From NCBI GenBank assembly GCA_964634795.1, contig CAZWLL010000018.1, positions 1 to 42,390 on the forward strand: DNA of 42,390 nucleotides, read 5' to 3'. The DNA is from UMGS1696 sp964634795. GTDB taxonomy: Bacteria > Bacillota > Clostridia > Oscillospirales > CAG-272. The position numbers and the translations under genes were made by a program. The first letter of the stretch is position 1. Each line of letters begins with the position of its first letter. This document shows positions 7,944 through 18,200 of the stretch, one piece after another. Under the pieces are notes generated by a model. The model searched no databases and was not told the DNA's origin. It saw only the letters and a program-made list of their open reading frames with translations.

Positions 7944-10334
7944 ATGCTTCCGCTTGACAAACTCACACCTGCGGCTACATCTGCCATAAAAGACGGCGGC
8001 TTATCGCTTGATGACATGACAGTCGCAGTTCGTATGGATCTTGATCTTGACGGACAATTCGGTGAAGCATGGCTTGTTTACGAAAAAGACAAACGTGTCA
8101 TTCATCGTCTCTGTGCGGACTCGGACTCCATACCGCAGCAAAAACACAAACATTCACGTGATTACGAAGATTTCGGTAAAATACCGGATGCGGGATATGT
8201 AAAATATATCGATTCGTTCTCAATGGATTACAACTCCGACTTGACGGTCGATACATGTATGTCTTCGAACAGACTGCTGGTATTCGAGCATAAAACATTG
8301 CGTCCCGATATGCCGGAAGAGCTCGAGAAGGAAGAACGCGACCGTATTGCCGAGGAATGGAACAGCGATGCAGTCACAAGAATCAAAGCATACTGTACTA
8401 ACGCAAAAAGACAAAAGCTTTTCGCATTCTGTGAAATAATCGACAAATTCCTTCGCGGTCAGGATATCAACGATGATGACCAGATATTCGAACAGTTCAA
8501 CGCGAAGTGTCCGAAATGCGGTCAGGTGTATGAGAACCAGTACCGCAGAGTATGCACGCACTGCCAAAAGAAAGGCGCTATTATCAAAAGGCTGCTGGAC
8601 TTCTTAAAACCGTACAAGGCTCAGGTAGCTGTTGTTATATTTTGTATGCTCGCAAGCTCCGCTATTTCCCTTGTTTCCCCGATTATAAACGGTACTATTT
8701 TGTACGACCGAGTTATAAGCAGCTCGGGTAAATGGCACGCTGTCGATAAGCTGTTCATCGTACTGTCCGTTATTGTATTGCTCGCCCTCGTTTCACTGGG
8801 CATCAACATAATTCAAAACCGCGCAAACGCAAAGCTTTCCACAAGAATGACGAACGGCATGAAGCAAAATGTGTTCGACGCTCTCATGGGACTTTCGCTG
8901 TCATACCACAACACTCAGCCTACAGGCCGTCTTATAAACCGTGTCAACTACGACGCGGACAGAATCCGCAGCTTTTATATTGACGGTGTACCTAATTTCG
9001 TTATAAACGCTCTTAACTTTATCGGCTTGACGATCTTCCTCTTCTCACTCAACTGGAAGCTTACACTTATGGTATTCGTTCCCGTGCCGATTATAGTCAT
9101 CATCTTCAGAGTAATGCTCCCGAAGCTGTGGAGAATGTATTCAAAGCAATGGCGTGCTTCTTCATCCATGAACTCCATGCTCGGCGACTCTCTCAACGGT
9201 ATACGTGTTGTTAAAGCCTTCGCGAAGGAAGCAGAAGAAACAAACCGCTTCTACAAATATTCAACACGTCTATACAGCGCAAACCTCAAGGTAAATATTA
9301 CCTCTCTTACAATATTCCCTCTGGTCAGCCTTCTTATAGGTATGTCATCACAGATGATATGGGGATTCGGCGGTCTTTCCGTTATGGGCGAGGAAATGAC
9401 ATACGGTGAATTTACCACTTACCTCGGATATATCGGAATGATATTCGGCCCTCTGCAGTTCTTCTCGACATTCACAAACCTTATCACCGATACCATAAAC
9501 GCAGCACAGAGAATGTTTGAGATTCTCGATATGGTACCTGATGTAATGAATGCTCCCGATGCCGTCGAAAAGGAAGAATTCCTCGGCGATATCGAATTCC
9601 AGGATGTTTCATTCCATTACAACCCGAACAGACCTATTCTTAAGGATGTCAACATTAAAATTCATCCCGGTGACAATATCGGTCTTGTAGGACACACCGG
9701 AAGCGGTAAGAGTACCATAGTAAACCTCATTACACGTATGTACGACCCCATCTCCGGTCAGATTCTGATAGACGGCATGGATCTTAAGAAGGTTAAGATT
9801 TCATCTATCAGACATAACATAGCGATTGTATCTCAGGAAATATTCCTGTTCCGCGGTACAATAGCAGACAACATCCGCTATGCACGTCCGGACGCTACAA
9901 TGGAAGAGGTTATCGCTGCCGCAAAAGCCGCGAATGCTCATGACTTTATCGTCCGTCTTCCCGAAGGATATGAAACCGAGGTAGGCTCGGGTAGCCGTTC
10001 ACTTTCCGGCGGTGAAAGACAGCGTGTTTCCATAGCAAGAGCTCTTCTCATGTCCCCGTCGATTCTTATTCTCGATGAAGCAACAGCGGCAATGGATACC
10101 GAAACCGAAAGACTTATCGGTGACGCTCTCGCAAAGCTTGTTAAGGGACGTACCTGCATAACAATAGCACACAGACTTTCCACACTCAAGGACTGCAACT
10201 ACCTGTTTGTAATAGAAAACGGTGAAATCGCCGAAGAAGGACCTCCGGATGAACTTCTTGCAAAAGGCGGAGTTTATTATAGACTTTATAAGCTCCAGGC
10301 TGAAGCAATGAAGAAGGTTCTTGCGGGAATGTAA
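7944..10334 (+). CDS. ABC exporter (permease-ATPase fusion) with N-terminal zinc ribbon, first of a DUF1854-linked pair
   Basis: A 796-residue half-transporter. The N-terminal about 180 residues form a soluble domain of unclear fold (possibly PH-like), followed by a zinc ribbon CPKCG...CTHC near residues 189-208. A six-helix exporter membrane domain spans about 215-500. The ATPase domain has Walker A GHTGSGKST near 582, signature LSGGERQ near 686 and Walker B ILILDEA near 707. The ATG at 7944 is chosen because AAAGG lies 12 bases upstream; a GTG at 7935 would leave only 3. It is followed by a DUF1854 gene and a second exporter half of the same design, so a heterodimer is likely. The substrate is unknown. 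Confidence 0.85.
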   Translation: MLPLDKLTPAATSAIKDGGLSLDDMTVAVRMDLDLDGQFGEAWLVYEKDKRVIHRLCADSDSIPQQKHKHSRDYEDFGKIPDAGYVKYIDSFSMDYNSDLTVDTCMSSNRLLVFEHKTLRPDMPEELEKEERDRIAEEWNSDAVTRIKAYCTNAKRQKLFAFCEIIDKFLRGQDINDDDQIFEQFNAKCPKCGQVYENQYRRVCTHCQKKGAIIKRLLDFLKPYKAQVAVVIFCMLASSAISLVSPIINGTILYDRVISSSGKWHAVDKLFIVLSVIVLLALVSLGINIIQNRANAKLSTRMTNGMKQNVFDALMGLSLSYHNTQPTGRLINRVNYDADRIRSFYIDGVPNFVINALNFIGLTIFLFSLNWKLTLMVFVPVPIIVIIFRVMLPKLWRMYSKQWRASSSMNSMLGDSLNGIRVVKAFAKEAEETNRFYKYSTRLYSANLKVNITSLTIFPLVSLLIGMSSQMIWGFGGLSVMGEEMTYGEFTTYLGYIGMIFGPLQFFSTFTNLITDTINAAQRMFEILDMVPDVMNAPDAVEKEEFLGDIEFQDVSFHYNPNRPILKDVNIKIHPGDNIGLVGHTGSGKSTIVNLITRMYDPISGQILIDGMDLKKVKISSIRHNIAIVSQEIFLFRGTIADNIRYARPDATMEEVIAAAKAANAHDFIVRLPEGYETEVGSGSRSLSGGERQRVSIARALLMSPSILILDEATAAMDTETERLIGDALAKLVKGRTCITIAHRLSTLKDCNYLFVIENGEIAEEGPPDELLAKGGVYYRLYKLQAEAMKKVLAGM

Positions 10335-10369
10335 GTCCGATTTAAGGTATGAAAGGATAGGTTATATTT

Positions 10370-11062
10370 ATGGCAAACAACGAAAAAAATACCGATGTAA
10401 AAGCCACTGATAAAAATAAAAACGAAAATAAATCCGAAGACAAAAAGCTTTTAAACAAATCAGAAGATAAAAAAGCAGACGAAAAGAAAAAAGACGATGC
10501 GGAAGATACCGAGGAAGTAAACGCAGACGACCTCTTCAAACACAGAGTTTCGATAACCATGACTCCCGAAAACTCATGGTTCTCACTCTCCACAGGCGGA
10601 CTTATTTCACTGAAAATAATCAATGCCGACGGCGAAGAAGAAACATTTGAAAGAGTAGTTATCCGCCGTTCCTTCCCTGTTACCGCACCCGATGAATTCC
10701 TTTCCGTAAGAGAACCCGACTCCCGTATTAAAGGAAGAGGCTCCGAAATCGGAATGATCCGCAACATTAACATTTTCGATAAGGATACGGTTAAGCTCAT
10801 AAACGATGAGCTTGAAGTTCGTTATTTCACCCCCGAAATCAAGAAAATCACCTCTGCGAAAGAGAAATTCGGCTACACATATTGGGAAGCCGAAACCACG
10901 GCAGGCAGCGCGTCAATAGTTCTGAACAATCCCTTCTCCAACATTCGTGTTCTCGAAGACAAGAGAATATTTATTTCGGATATGGACGGCAACTGCTTTA
11001 TAATACCCGATCCGTCAAAGCTCGATAAGCTGAGCTACAAGTACATAGAGATTTATATCTGA
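10370..11062 (+). CDS. DUF1854-family protein with charged N-terminal tail
   Basis: A 230-residue protein. The first 55-60 residues are almost entirely Lys, Asp, Glu and Asn and look disordered. Residues about 60-230 match the DUF1854 pattern: RRSFPVTAPDEFLSV, the REPDSRIKGRGSEIGMI stretch, a YWEAET core and a C-terminal DMDGNCFIIPD. DUF1854 genes are known next to paired ABC exporters, including a group named for association with cyanophycin metabolism. No cyanophycin gene is present here. It lies between the two exporter halves, 35 bases after one and 46 before the other, so it is probably an accessory subunit or regulator. Its biochemical role is unknown. Confidence 0.8.
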   Translation: MANNEKNTDVKATDKNKNENKSEDKKLLNKSEDKKADEKKKDDAEDTEEVNADDLFKHRVSITMTPENSWFSLSTGGLISLKIINADGEEETFERVVIRRSFPVTAPDEFLSVREPDSRIKGRGSEIGMIRNINIFDKDTVKLINDELEVRYFTPEIKKITSAKEKFGYTYWEAETTAGSASIVLNNPFSNIRVLEDKRIFISDMDGNCFIIPDPSKLDKLSYKYIEIYI

Positions 11063-11108
11063 GTTGTACCTAAAACTCATCTAAAACACCCAGAAAGGCA
11101 GTCAAATT

Positions 11109-13382
11109 ATGAAGCTGATGTACGATCTGCCCGAGCTTGACAGAGCAGCCTATGACTCATCTGCCGAGACAGGCGAAAAACTAATGTACGTTGTCCCCTT
11201 CAACGTACTCGAGGATAAATTTGTTGACGGCTGGACTTTAGTAACGGACAGAAGAATCCTTTGCATACTTCACGGTAAAATAATCAACGAAATAGATCTC
11301 TCGCACTGCGGCATTTTCTCCACCGAAGTTCTTTACGGAAACTGCGCATTCTATGCCGAGGTTGACGGAATCACCACACTCGTTTGCCGATTCCTCAGCG
11401 GACGAAACCTTCCGAGATATTCGGTTCTTGTGCATGCCTGCGAGGATTTGGCAAAAAAACGCCGTGACAACAGAGCTCCCGGTAATCCTGTAACAAACGA
11501 TGACCCCGAAAGATTCTGTCCGAAATGCGGACGTCCTTTCATTCACGGAACTAAGCTTTGTCCCTTCTGCCGCAACACAAAAGAAGTTTATTTGAAGCTG
11601 TGGGGACTCACAAAGGGTTTAAGATTAATGCTCTTCTTCCCTCTGTTCGTATCGGTTTTCTCACTGATTATCCAGTTCGTTCTTCCCGCTATTCAAAAGG
11701 TTGCGGTAAACGATTATCTCACAAACGAATCTATTCGTCCCGTAAACTCTTTCAGCGACCCTCATTTGCATGCATTCATAGCAATATTCATTGCCATCGT
11801 TTCAATCGACCTTGTTCAGCGTGTTATAAGCGTAGTTCAAAGCAGAATGTCCGCTATCTCAGGCAACAAGTTCACATTGATGATGCGTACACTTTTGTAC
11901 GAGAAAATCTCCACTCTTTCGGTATCCTCCATACAGCGTAAGTCTACCGGTGACCTTATGGGAAGAATCACGGGTGACGTAAACGCAGTACAGGATTTTA
12001 TGACAAACCAGCTGCCGAGCTTGTTTACTCAAGGCGCTTCGTTTATCTTAGCACTTATATTCCTGCTTATACTTAACCCTCTGATGAGCTTGTTTGTATT
12101 TGTTCCGATTCCGCTTGTTGTATACCTTGTTGCGAAATTCTGGAGCACCATGCAGAATCTCAACAGAAAGAACTGGATTCTCTCTTACCATGTAAATCTT
12201 TTTCTGCAGGATGTCTTAAACGGTATCCGTGTCGTTAAAGCTTTCGGTAACGAAGAGCGTGAAATCGCAACCTTCCACAAGAGAACTAACCGTTCGGCAG
12301 CACAGTCCGAGCATAACGCGCTCTTATTCGATACCGTATTCCCTCTTCTCGGATTTGCGGTTCGTTTCGGTTCTTACCTGATTCTGTTCTACGGAAACTA
12401 CCTCCTCTTCAAAGGTGTTATGAACTACGGTGACCTTCACCAGTTCAATTCGTATTCCAATATTATATACGGTCCTTTGCTTTGGATTACATTTATCCCC
12501 AGAAACATTTCGTCATTCCTTACATCACTCGGTAAGGTTCTCGAAATTCTCGAAGAACAGCCTGAAATTTCCGATGTAGGCCTGCCTATCGATATATCAA
12601 TCGAAGGTGACGTAAGCTTCAAAAACGTTACTTTCGGTTACGATACCTACAACCCCGTTCTTGAAAACATCAACCTTGAAATAAAGAAAGGTGAGATGAT
12701 CGGAATCGTAGGCCACTCGGGATCCGGTAAAACGACACTTATAAACCTTCTTATGCGTTTGTACGATGTAACCGATGGTGCTATCGAAATCGATAATGTT
12801 AATATTAAGGATATTTCGCAGAATGCACTCCGTTCTCAGATAGGCGTCGTTCTTCAGGAAACTCACCTGTTCTCGGGTTCTATCAGAGACAACATCAAAT
12901 ACGCAAAGCCTCATGCTACCGATGAAGAGGTTATAGCCGCTGCTAAGCTTGCCAATGCACACGATTTCATAGTTAACCTTCCCGAAGGTTATAACACAAT
13001 GGTCGGTGAAAAAGGTTACTCGCTTTCCGGTGGTGAAAGACAGCGTGTTGCTATAGCGAGAGCGCTTATTCACAATCCTAAGATTCTTATCCTTGATGAA
13101 GCTACGGCTGCCCTCGATACAGAAACCGAAAAGCTTATTCAAGACGCAATCAATAAGCTTACCAAAGACAGAACATCGTTCGCCATCGCTCACAGACTTT
13201 CCACTCTCCGCAATGCCGACCGTCTTGTCGTACTCGATAAAGGTCACGTTGTAGAATTCGGTACTCACCAGGAGCTGCTTGAGCTGAAAGGCTTCTATTG
13301 GAGACTTGTTATGGCTCAGCGTCAAGACTCAGGTATGCTTGAAAAAGCAGATAAAGCGATTGCAGCAAGAGCCGCAAAGTAA
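11109..13382 (+). CDS. ABC exporter (permease-ATPase fusion) with PH-like N-terminus and zinc ribbon, second of the pair
   Basis: A 757-residue half-transporter parallel in design to the one at 7944. Residues about 1-115 hold a beta-rich segment (WTLVTDRRILCILHGKII) resembling bacterial PH-like domains. A zinc ribbon CPKCG...CPFC lies near 137-153. The exporter membrane domain spans about 165-460. The ATPase has Walker A GHSGSGKTT near 535 and LSGGERQ near 638. AGAAAGG lies 10 bases before the ATG. Both halves keep intact ATPase motifs, so neither site is obviously degenerate. The gene is last in its operon and is followed by a strong terminator. Confidence 0.87.
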   Translation: MKLMYDLPELDRAAYDSSAETGEKLMYVVPFNVLEDKFVDGWTLVTDRRILCILHGKIINEIDLSHCGIFSTEVLYGNCAFYAEVDGITTLVCRFLSGRNLPRYSVLVHACEDLAKKRRDNRAPGNPVTNDDPERFCPKCGRPFIHGTKLCPFCRNTKEVYLKLWGLTKGLRLMLFFPLFVSVFSLIIQFVLPAIQKVAVNDYLTNESIRPVNSFSDPHLHAFIAIFIAIVSIDLVQRVISVVQSRMSAISGNKFTLMMRTLLYEKISTLSVSSIQRKSTGDLMGRITGDVNAVQDFMTNQLPSLFTQGASFILALIFLLILNPLMSLFVFVPIPLVVYLVAKFWSTMQNLNRKNWILSYHVNLFLQDVLNGIRVVKAFGNEEREIATFHKRTNRSAAQSEHNALLFDTVFPLLGFAVRFGSYLILFYGNYLLFKGVMNYGDLHQFNSYSNIIYGPLLWITFIPRNISSFLTSLGKVLEILEEQPEISDVGLPIDISIEGDVSFKNVTFGYDTYNPVLENINLEIKKGEMIGIVGHSGSGKTTLINLLMRLYDVTDGAIEIDNVNIKDISQNALRSQIGVVLQETHLFSGSIRDNIKYAKPHATDEEVIAAAKLANAHDFIVNLPEGYNTMVGEKGYSLSGGERQRVAIARALIHNPKILILDEATAALDTETEKLIQDAINKLTKDRTSFAIAHRLSTLRNADRLVVLDKGHVVEFGTHQELLELKGFYWRLVMAQRQDSGMLEKADKAIAARAAK

Positions 13383-13397
13383 AACAGTTAATACTGA

Positions 13398-13430
13398 AAA
13401 ATCCCGGATGATTTACATCCGGGATTTTTT
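13398..13430 (+). terminator. Intrinsic terminator of the ABC-DUF1854-ABC operon
   Basis: AATCCCGGATG pairs with CATCCGGGATT across a short ATTTA loop and runs into a T6 tract. It begins 16 bases after the last stop codon. Confidence 0.92.
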
Positions 13431-13461
13431 ATAGACAGCTTGTTTTGTTAAGTTATACTTA

Positions 13462-13633
13462 GGAGAATTTCCGGTCACGGAAATTCTCGGGAGCGGGTAG
13501 GTTTGCTTTATTCTTCGGTTGACGTAGATTCCCAAACATTAATTTCTGCTATACTTCGGAGAATTTCCATGAATGGAAATTCTCCGGAGCGGGTAGGTTT
13601 GCTTTATTCTTCGGTTGACGTAGATTCCCGCTC
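13462..13633 (-). repeat. Two-hairpin 3'-end repeat array, locus 2 (2 copies)
   Basis: The outer copy has a compact hairpin at 13463-13488 (GTCA loop) and GAGCGGG at 13491-13497, but its closing arm at 13531 is cut to CCC followed by unrelated bases. The gene-proximal copy has a hairpin at 13558-13585, GAGCGGG at 13587-13593 and an intact CCCGCTC at 13627-13633. The 33-base loops of the two copies are identical while the compact hairpins differ (arms ending CCG/CGG versus CCAT/ATGG). The marR stop codon (13604-13606) lies in the loop of the intact copy, and the last residues of MarR are repeat-encoded. Confidence 0.9.
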
Positions 13634-14062
13634 GGTTATCAAATCAATGTTGCTGATTAATTTTTCGAATATTTTCTTAAATACTTTAAACTCCTCTTCG
13701 GTAATTCCGTTGTTCAGCATTTTAACGAAATTTTTTTGACGACTGCGAATTGCATGAACCGCTTCAGCGGCATTTTCGGTCAATACAAGATGTATCTGAC
13801 GTCTATCCTTTGAATCCTTATTCCCGATTATAAATCCGCGAGATATAAGATGCTCCACCGCTTTTGATACATGACTTTTAGCTATCATTCTATATTCCAC
13901 GACACTGCTTGCAGTATCAAGCTTCGGATTGTTCGAAAGGAATGCCAATACATCAATCTCAGCTCTCGTTAAACCGTACTTATCTGAGATATCCTCCCAT
14001 ATCGATTCGTACGCTTTCTTCAAAACAAACGCGCTATGTAAAATCTCGCGTGCTTCAGACAT
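13604..14062 (-). CDS. MarR-family transcriptional regulator
   Basis: A 152-residue winged-helix regulator. The DNA-binding part includes LTRAEIDVLAFLSNNPKL, a recognition helix around AKSHVSKAVEHLISRGFI, and the wing DSKDRRQIHLVLTE, with the conserved DxRR motif of MarR proteins. GGAAGG lies 7 bases before the ATG. It follows the foldase gene by 21 bases and probably shares its transcript. The C-terminal tail (ERESTSTEE) and stop are supplied by the repeat array at 13462-13633. Its target is unknown; the palindrome at the ABC promoter (7708-7726) is a candidate. Confidence 0.9.
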   Translation of the reverse strand: MSEAREILHSAFVLKKAYESIWEDISDKYGLTRAEIDVLAFLSNNPKLDTASSVVEYRMIAKSHVSKAVEHLISRGFIIGNKDSKDRRQIHLVLTENAAEAVHAIRSRQKNFVKMLNNGITEEEFKVFKKIFEKLISNIDLITERESTSTEE

Positions 14063-14083
14063 AATATAACCTTCCTTAATTTT

Positions 14084-15169
14084 TCAGAATCTGTAGTTTA
14101 TTGCCGAATCAGCAATTGTATACTCATCGAGTATATCATTGTTAAGCTCAACTCCGGTAATTTTTTCTTCGACTAACGCCGCAAATAACGCTTCTCCTAC
14201 AGTTGTATCATAATCATCGAAGAAATCCGCGTTATCACTGTTTTCCCATGGTTTTTCATCCATTTCAAGACGCATTATATAATGTGTACCGTAATCTGTT
14301 TCGATTTTCTTGTATTCTCCGACTTCCAAACTTAAAGCGCTTTCGGTAACCTCTTCTATGAAATCCATGTCCGCAGATATGTAGTATCCGTTTTCATAGT
14401 ATTTATCCTCTGAAAAAGCCTCATAAACTTCTTCAAAGTCACCGCCTTCCGCAAGAGATTCATCAATTGCGTCGATAAGCGCCTGTTTTGCCGCAAGTTC
14501 ATCGCTTGTAAGCTCACGTTTTTTCTTCAGTCCGTCTTCAGTGTATTCCTGCACTCCGTCTTCATCCGTTGCATACACATACTTGTTGTTAACATATATA
14601 TGACGCACACGCACGTAGTTTTCATCAAGATAATTCTGTCTGTCATCATCGGTAATTCCGATAACTCCGTCCGAACCGTAGAGAGCATCATATAATGCCG
14701 ATACCTTTTCATCGCGAAGGTAAATTTTCTTCAGCATCTTAATGTTAACTCCGTATGCTCCCAGTGCGGCATTGAACTTACTTTTACTGCCTTCGGAATA
14801 TTCTGTAACAAAGTCATCGATATAGCTGTTAATCGTATCCTCAATCGATGACGATAACTGCAGTCCGTAATCGTCAAACATCTGCTCACATACCAAAGTC
14901 ATTTCAACATTATGTACTACAGCACTGTACAGAACATCCTCCGCCGTCTGACCGTCATCGGTTACGACAGCCGAAAAATATTCCGCCGTGTTTTCGAAAT
15001 CGGAATAAGTCTGAGCATACTTTCCTTTATATGTGGCAAGGTAATAGCAAAATTCATTTTCATTTATAGAATGACTGCCGTACGACATAACGCTTTCCGA
15101 AGAACAAGCACTCATACTGCCGACCAGCATTGCAGTCGCCATTACTGCCGATATTATTTTGTTTTTCAT
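14084..15169 (-). CDS. Parvulin-type peptidyl-prolyl isomerase lipoprotein (PrsA-like foldase)
   Basis: A 361-residue exported protein. It has a lipoprotein signal with lipobox GSMSAC (Cys22) and a helical SurA/PrsA-like N-terminal chaperone region (about 35-180). A PpiC-type rotamase domain around residues 185-315 starts at VRVRHIYV and ends at YGTHYIMRLE. It should help secreted proteins fold outside the membrane. The gene is first in the transcript with marR. A TATAAT-like box occurs on the minus strand at 15208-15203 but its -35 is poor, so promoter assignment is weak. Confidence 0.85.
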   Translation of the reverse strand: MKNKIISAVMATAMLVGSMSACSSESVMSYGSHSINENEFCYYLATYKGKYAQTYSDFENTAEYFSAVVTDDGQTAEDVLYSAVVHNVEMTLVCEQMFDDYGLQLSSSIEDTINSYIDDFVTEYSEGSKSKFNAALGAYGVNIKMLKKIYLRDEKVSALYDALYGSDGVIGITDDDRQNYLDENYVRVRHIYVNNKYVYATDEDGVQEYTEDGLKKKRELTSDELAAKQALIDAIDESLAEGGDFEEVYEAFSEDKYYENGYYISADMDFIEEVTESALSLEVGEYKKIETDYGTHYIMRLEMDEKPWENSDNADFFDDYDTTVGEALFAALVEEKITGVELNNDILDEYTIADSAINYRF

Positions 15170-15232
15170 TTAGTTCTCTCTATAACAATTTTCTATAGTT
15201 ATATTATAGCTCACGAAAATGAACAAATTATA

Positions 15233-18200
15233 CTATTTGTCGAAAAAACTCATGTATTTCCGCAGTATTTCAAGTAAAAATTCTGTATTTCTCATGTTTT
15301 TCTTGGTTTTCATTGTAATATACGGGTTTTGTCCGAGCATAACGCGCACTCCCGACAGCGGATATGCGGCAGCAAGTCTTTGAATCTTTGAAGCATCGGG
15401 AGAAGACGCATAAAGTCTTACACTGCCGTCTTTTTCTTCTATTTTCGTGAAACCGCATTGTCTGCCCATTGCTCTTATCCAAGCAATACGACAAAGGTTA
15501 ACCGCCTGTGAATTAGGTTCTCCGTACCTGTCGCACAGCTCATCTATAATGTCGTCATAGTCTGCTTCGTTCTGAACTTTTGCAATCCTCTTGTACATAT
15601 CCATTCTCTGAGGCGCGGACACAATATAGCTTTGCGAAAGGTATGCGTCACAGCGAATGTCTACCGCACATTCAGGCAGCTCTTTTTTTATCGGCTCGCC
15701 TTTTTCTTCGATTACAGCCTCATCAAGCAGCTTCATATATAAATCGTATCCTACCGCTTCCATGTGACCGTGCTGCTCCGCTCCGAGAAGATTTCCCGCT
15801 CCTCTTATTTCAAGGTCTCGAAGAGCGATTCTGAAGCCTGCTCCGAACTCGGCGTATTCTTTTATTGCCGCAAGACGCTTTTCGGCTATTTCACTGATCT
15901 GCTTGCCGCGCTTGTATGTGAAATACGCAAACGCTCTCGTGCTGGATCTGCCTACTCTTCCTCTGATCTGATGCAGCTGAGAAAGTCCGTAGTTTTCCGC
16001 GTTTTCTATTATCAGCGTATTCGCGTTTGGAACATCTACTCCAGTCTCGATTATAGTTGTGCATATCAGAATATCTATTTCACCTTTTATAAGCTGATCC
16101 CACACATCCTCTATGGCTTCCCTTTCGAGCTTGCCGTGAGCAACGGCAATTCTTGCGTCGGGTATTGCCCTCTCGATTCTGTCTGCGACATTATATATGC
16201 CCTCCACACGATTATAAAGGTAAAATACTTGTCCGCCTCTTCTGAGCTCACGCCGTATTGCCTCATTAATCAATGCTTCATCATATTCCATTACATATGT
16301 CTGAACGGGAGAACGAAGTCCGGGTGCTTCTTCAAGTACGCTCATATCGACAATTCCGCCCATTGCCATGTTAAGTGTTCTCGGAATAGGCGTTGCCGTC
16401 AATGTAAGTATATCGGCATTAACCGCAAGCTGCTTCAGCTTTTCCTTTTGAGCTACACCGAAACGCTGTTCTTCATCTATGATAATCAATCCGAGATCAA
16501 AGAAGCTTACGTCCTTCGATATAAGACGGTGTGTTCCGATAATAATATCCGTGTCCCCGCGCGCTACTCTTCGTATAGCCGCTGCCTGTTCCGATTGAGT
16601 ACGGAAACGCGACACCATGTCGATTTTTACCGGAAAGGCTCTCATTCTGCTTAAAAACGTCTGATAATGCTGATATGCAAGTATAGTAGTGGGAACTAAT
16701 ACAGCAACCTGTTTACCGCTCATAACCGCTTTAAATGCCGCTCTGAGTGCAACCTCGGTTTTTCCGTATCCGACATCTCCGCAAAGAAGTCTGTCCATAG
16801 GATAAGGCTTTTCCATGTCCTGCCTAATATCTTCGATTGCGGCAAGCTGTCCGTCAGTTTCCTCGTATTCGAACGAATCGGCAAATTCCATGCACATGTC
16901 GTCATCGGGATCGAAAGCAATACCCTTTGTTTTTTTACGTCTGGCATACAGTTCAATGAGCTCTTTTGCCATTTCCCTTGTTGCGGCTTTTGCCTTGCTT
17001 TTAGTACGTACCCAATCACTTCCGCCCATTTTCGAAAGCTTTACCATACCCGTATCCGAACCTACTCCGATATATTTCGACACATGGTCAAGCTGATCTA
17101 CGGGCAAGAAAAGTTTATCACTGCCTGCATACTTTATGTGTACATAATCGCGTGAAGCTCCGTCAATGGTAAGTGTTTCGAGTCCCATGTACTGGCCGAT
17201 GCCGTATGCTTCATGAACGACTATATCTCCTACCTTCAGGTCTGCGTATGACAAAATAGCCTCTGTCGCGGACTTTTTCTTTTTTGCTTTTCTGAAATAA
17301 TGTCCCCTTGTAGGCTTCGATGATTCACGTGAGTAATCAAGCAAAACAAATTTAGGATATGAAAGCTCAAACCCACCGGGGAACTCACCGCTCATTACCA
17401 ATATCGGTGAATTGGCATTTGCCTTAAGCACATCAATATCCGAGCTCATTTTATCGGCTTGAACTACAGTATAGCCTTCTGTTACCAAATTTTCGCAAAT
17501 AGCACTGTTTTCACTCTCGGTAGCACACAGTACAGCGCACAGATATCCCTCTTTTTTAAATCTGGCGAGATCCTCGTTAAACAGCTCAATGTTGCCTGCA
17601 TATGCGGGAACATGCCTTGTGTTGAATGTAAACAGCCCTGCCGATGAAAATCCGTTGTTTGATCTCACAAGGGTATCGACAATTATGACAGGTGACGCCT
17701 GACGTCCGATTATTTCGTCAAAACTGCGCAGAAAAATACCGTTTTTTTGCGGCGGCATTTCGTGATGCTCAGTCATATCGATAATGCTCTGCTCTATTAA
17801 TGAGTTTTGCGCGTTTGCCCTCTCTTCTATTTCATCACAGTCTACCAATATCATCGGGCCGCAGTCATAATCAAGCAGAGATGTGCCTGACGGATACAGT
17901 GTGGGAAGGTATTTATCGGCAAAGTTCAGCTCAAAACCGTGCTCCGCCGATGTCAGCTCGCTGCTTAAGACCTCTGCCGCCCTCGCATTCTTATCATCCG
18001 TATTAGCACCGAGCCGTCTTATCTGTTTCTTAATGATATCTATTAATTCCTTGCGTTTTTCATCACTCACAATAAGCTCTCTTACCGGAGGAAAAACAAT
18101 ATCATCAGTCACATCCTCGGTGAAACGCTGAGTATCCGCCGCAAAATATCCGATTCTGTCTATTTCATCACCGAACAATTCGATTCTTATAGGCTGCGAC

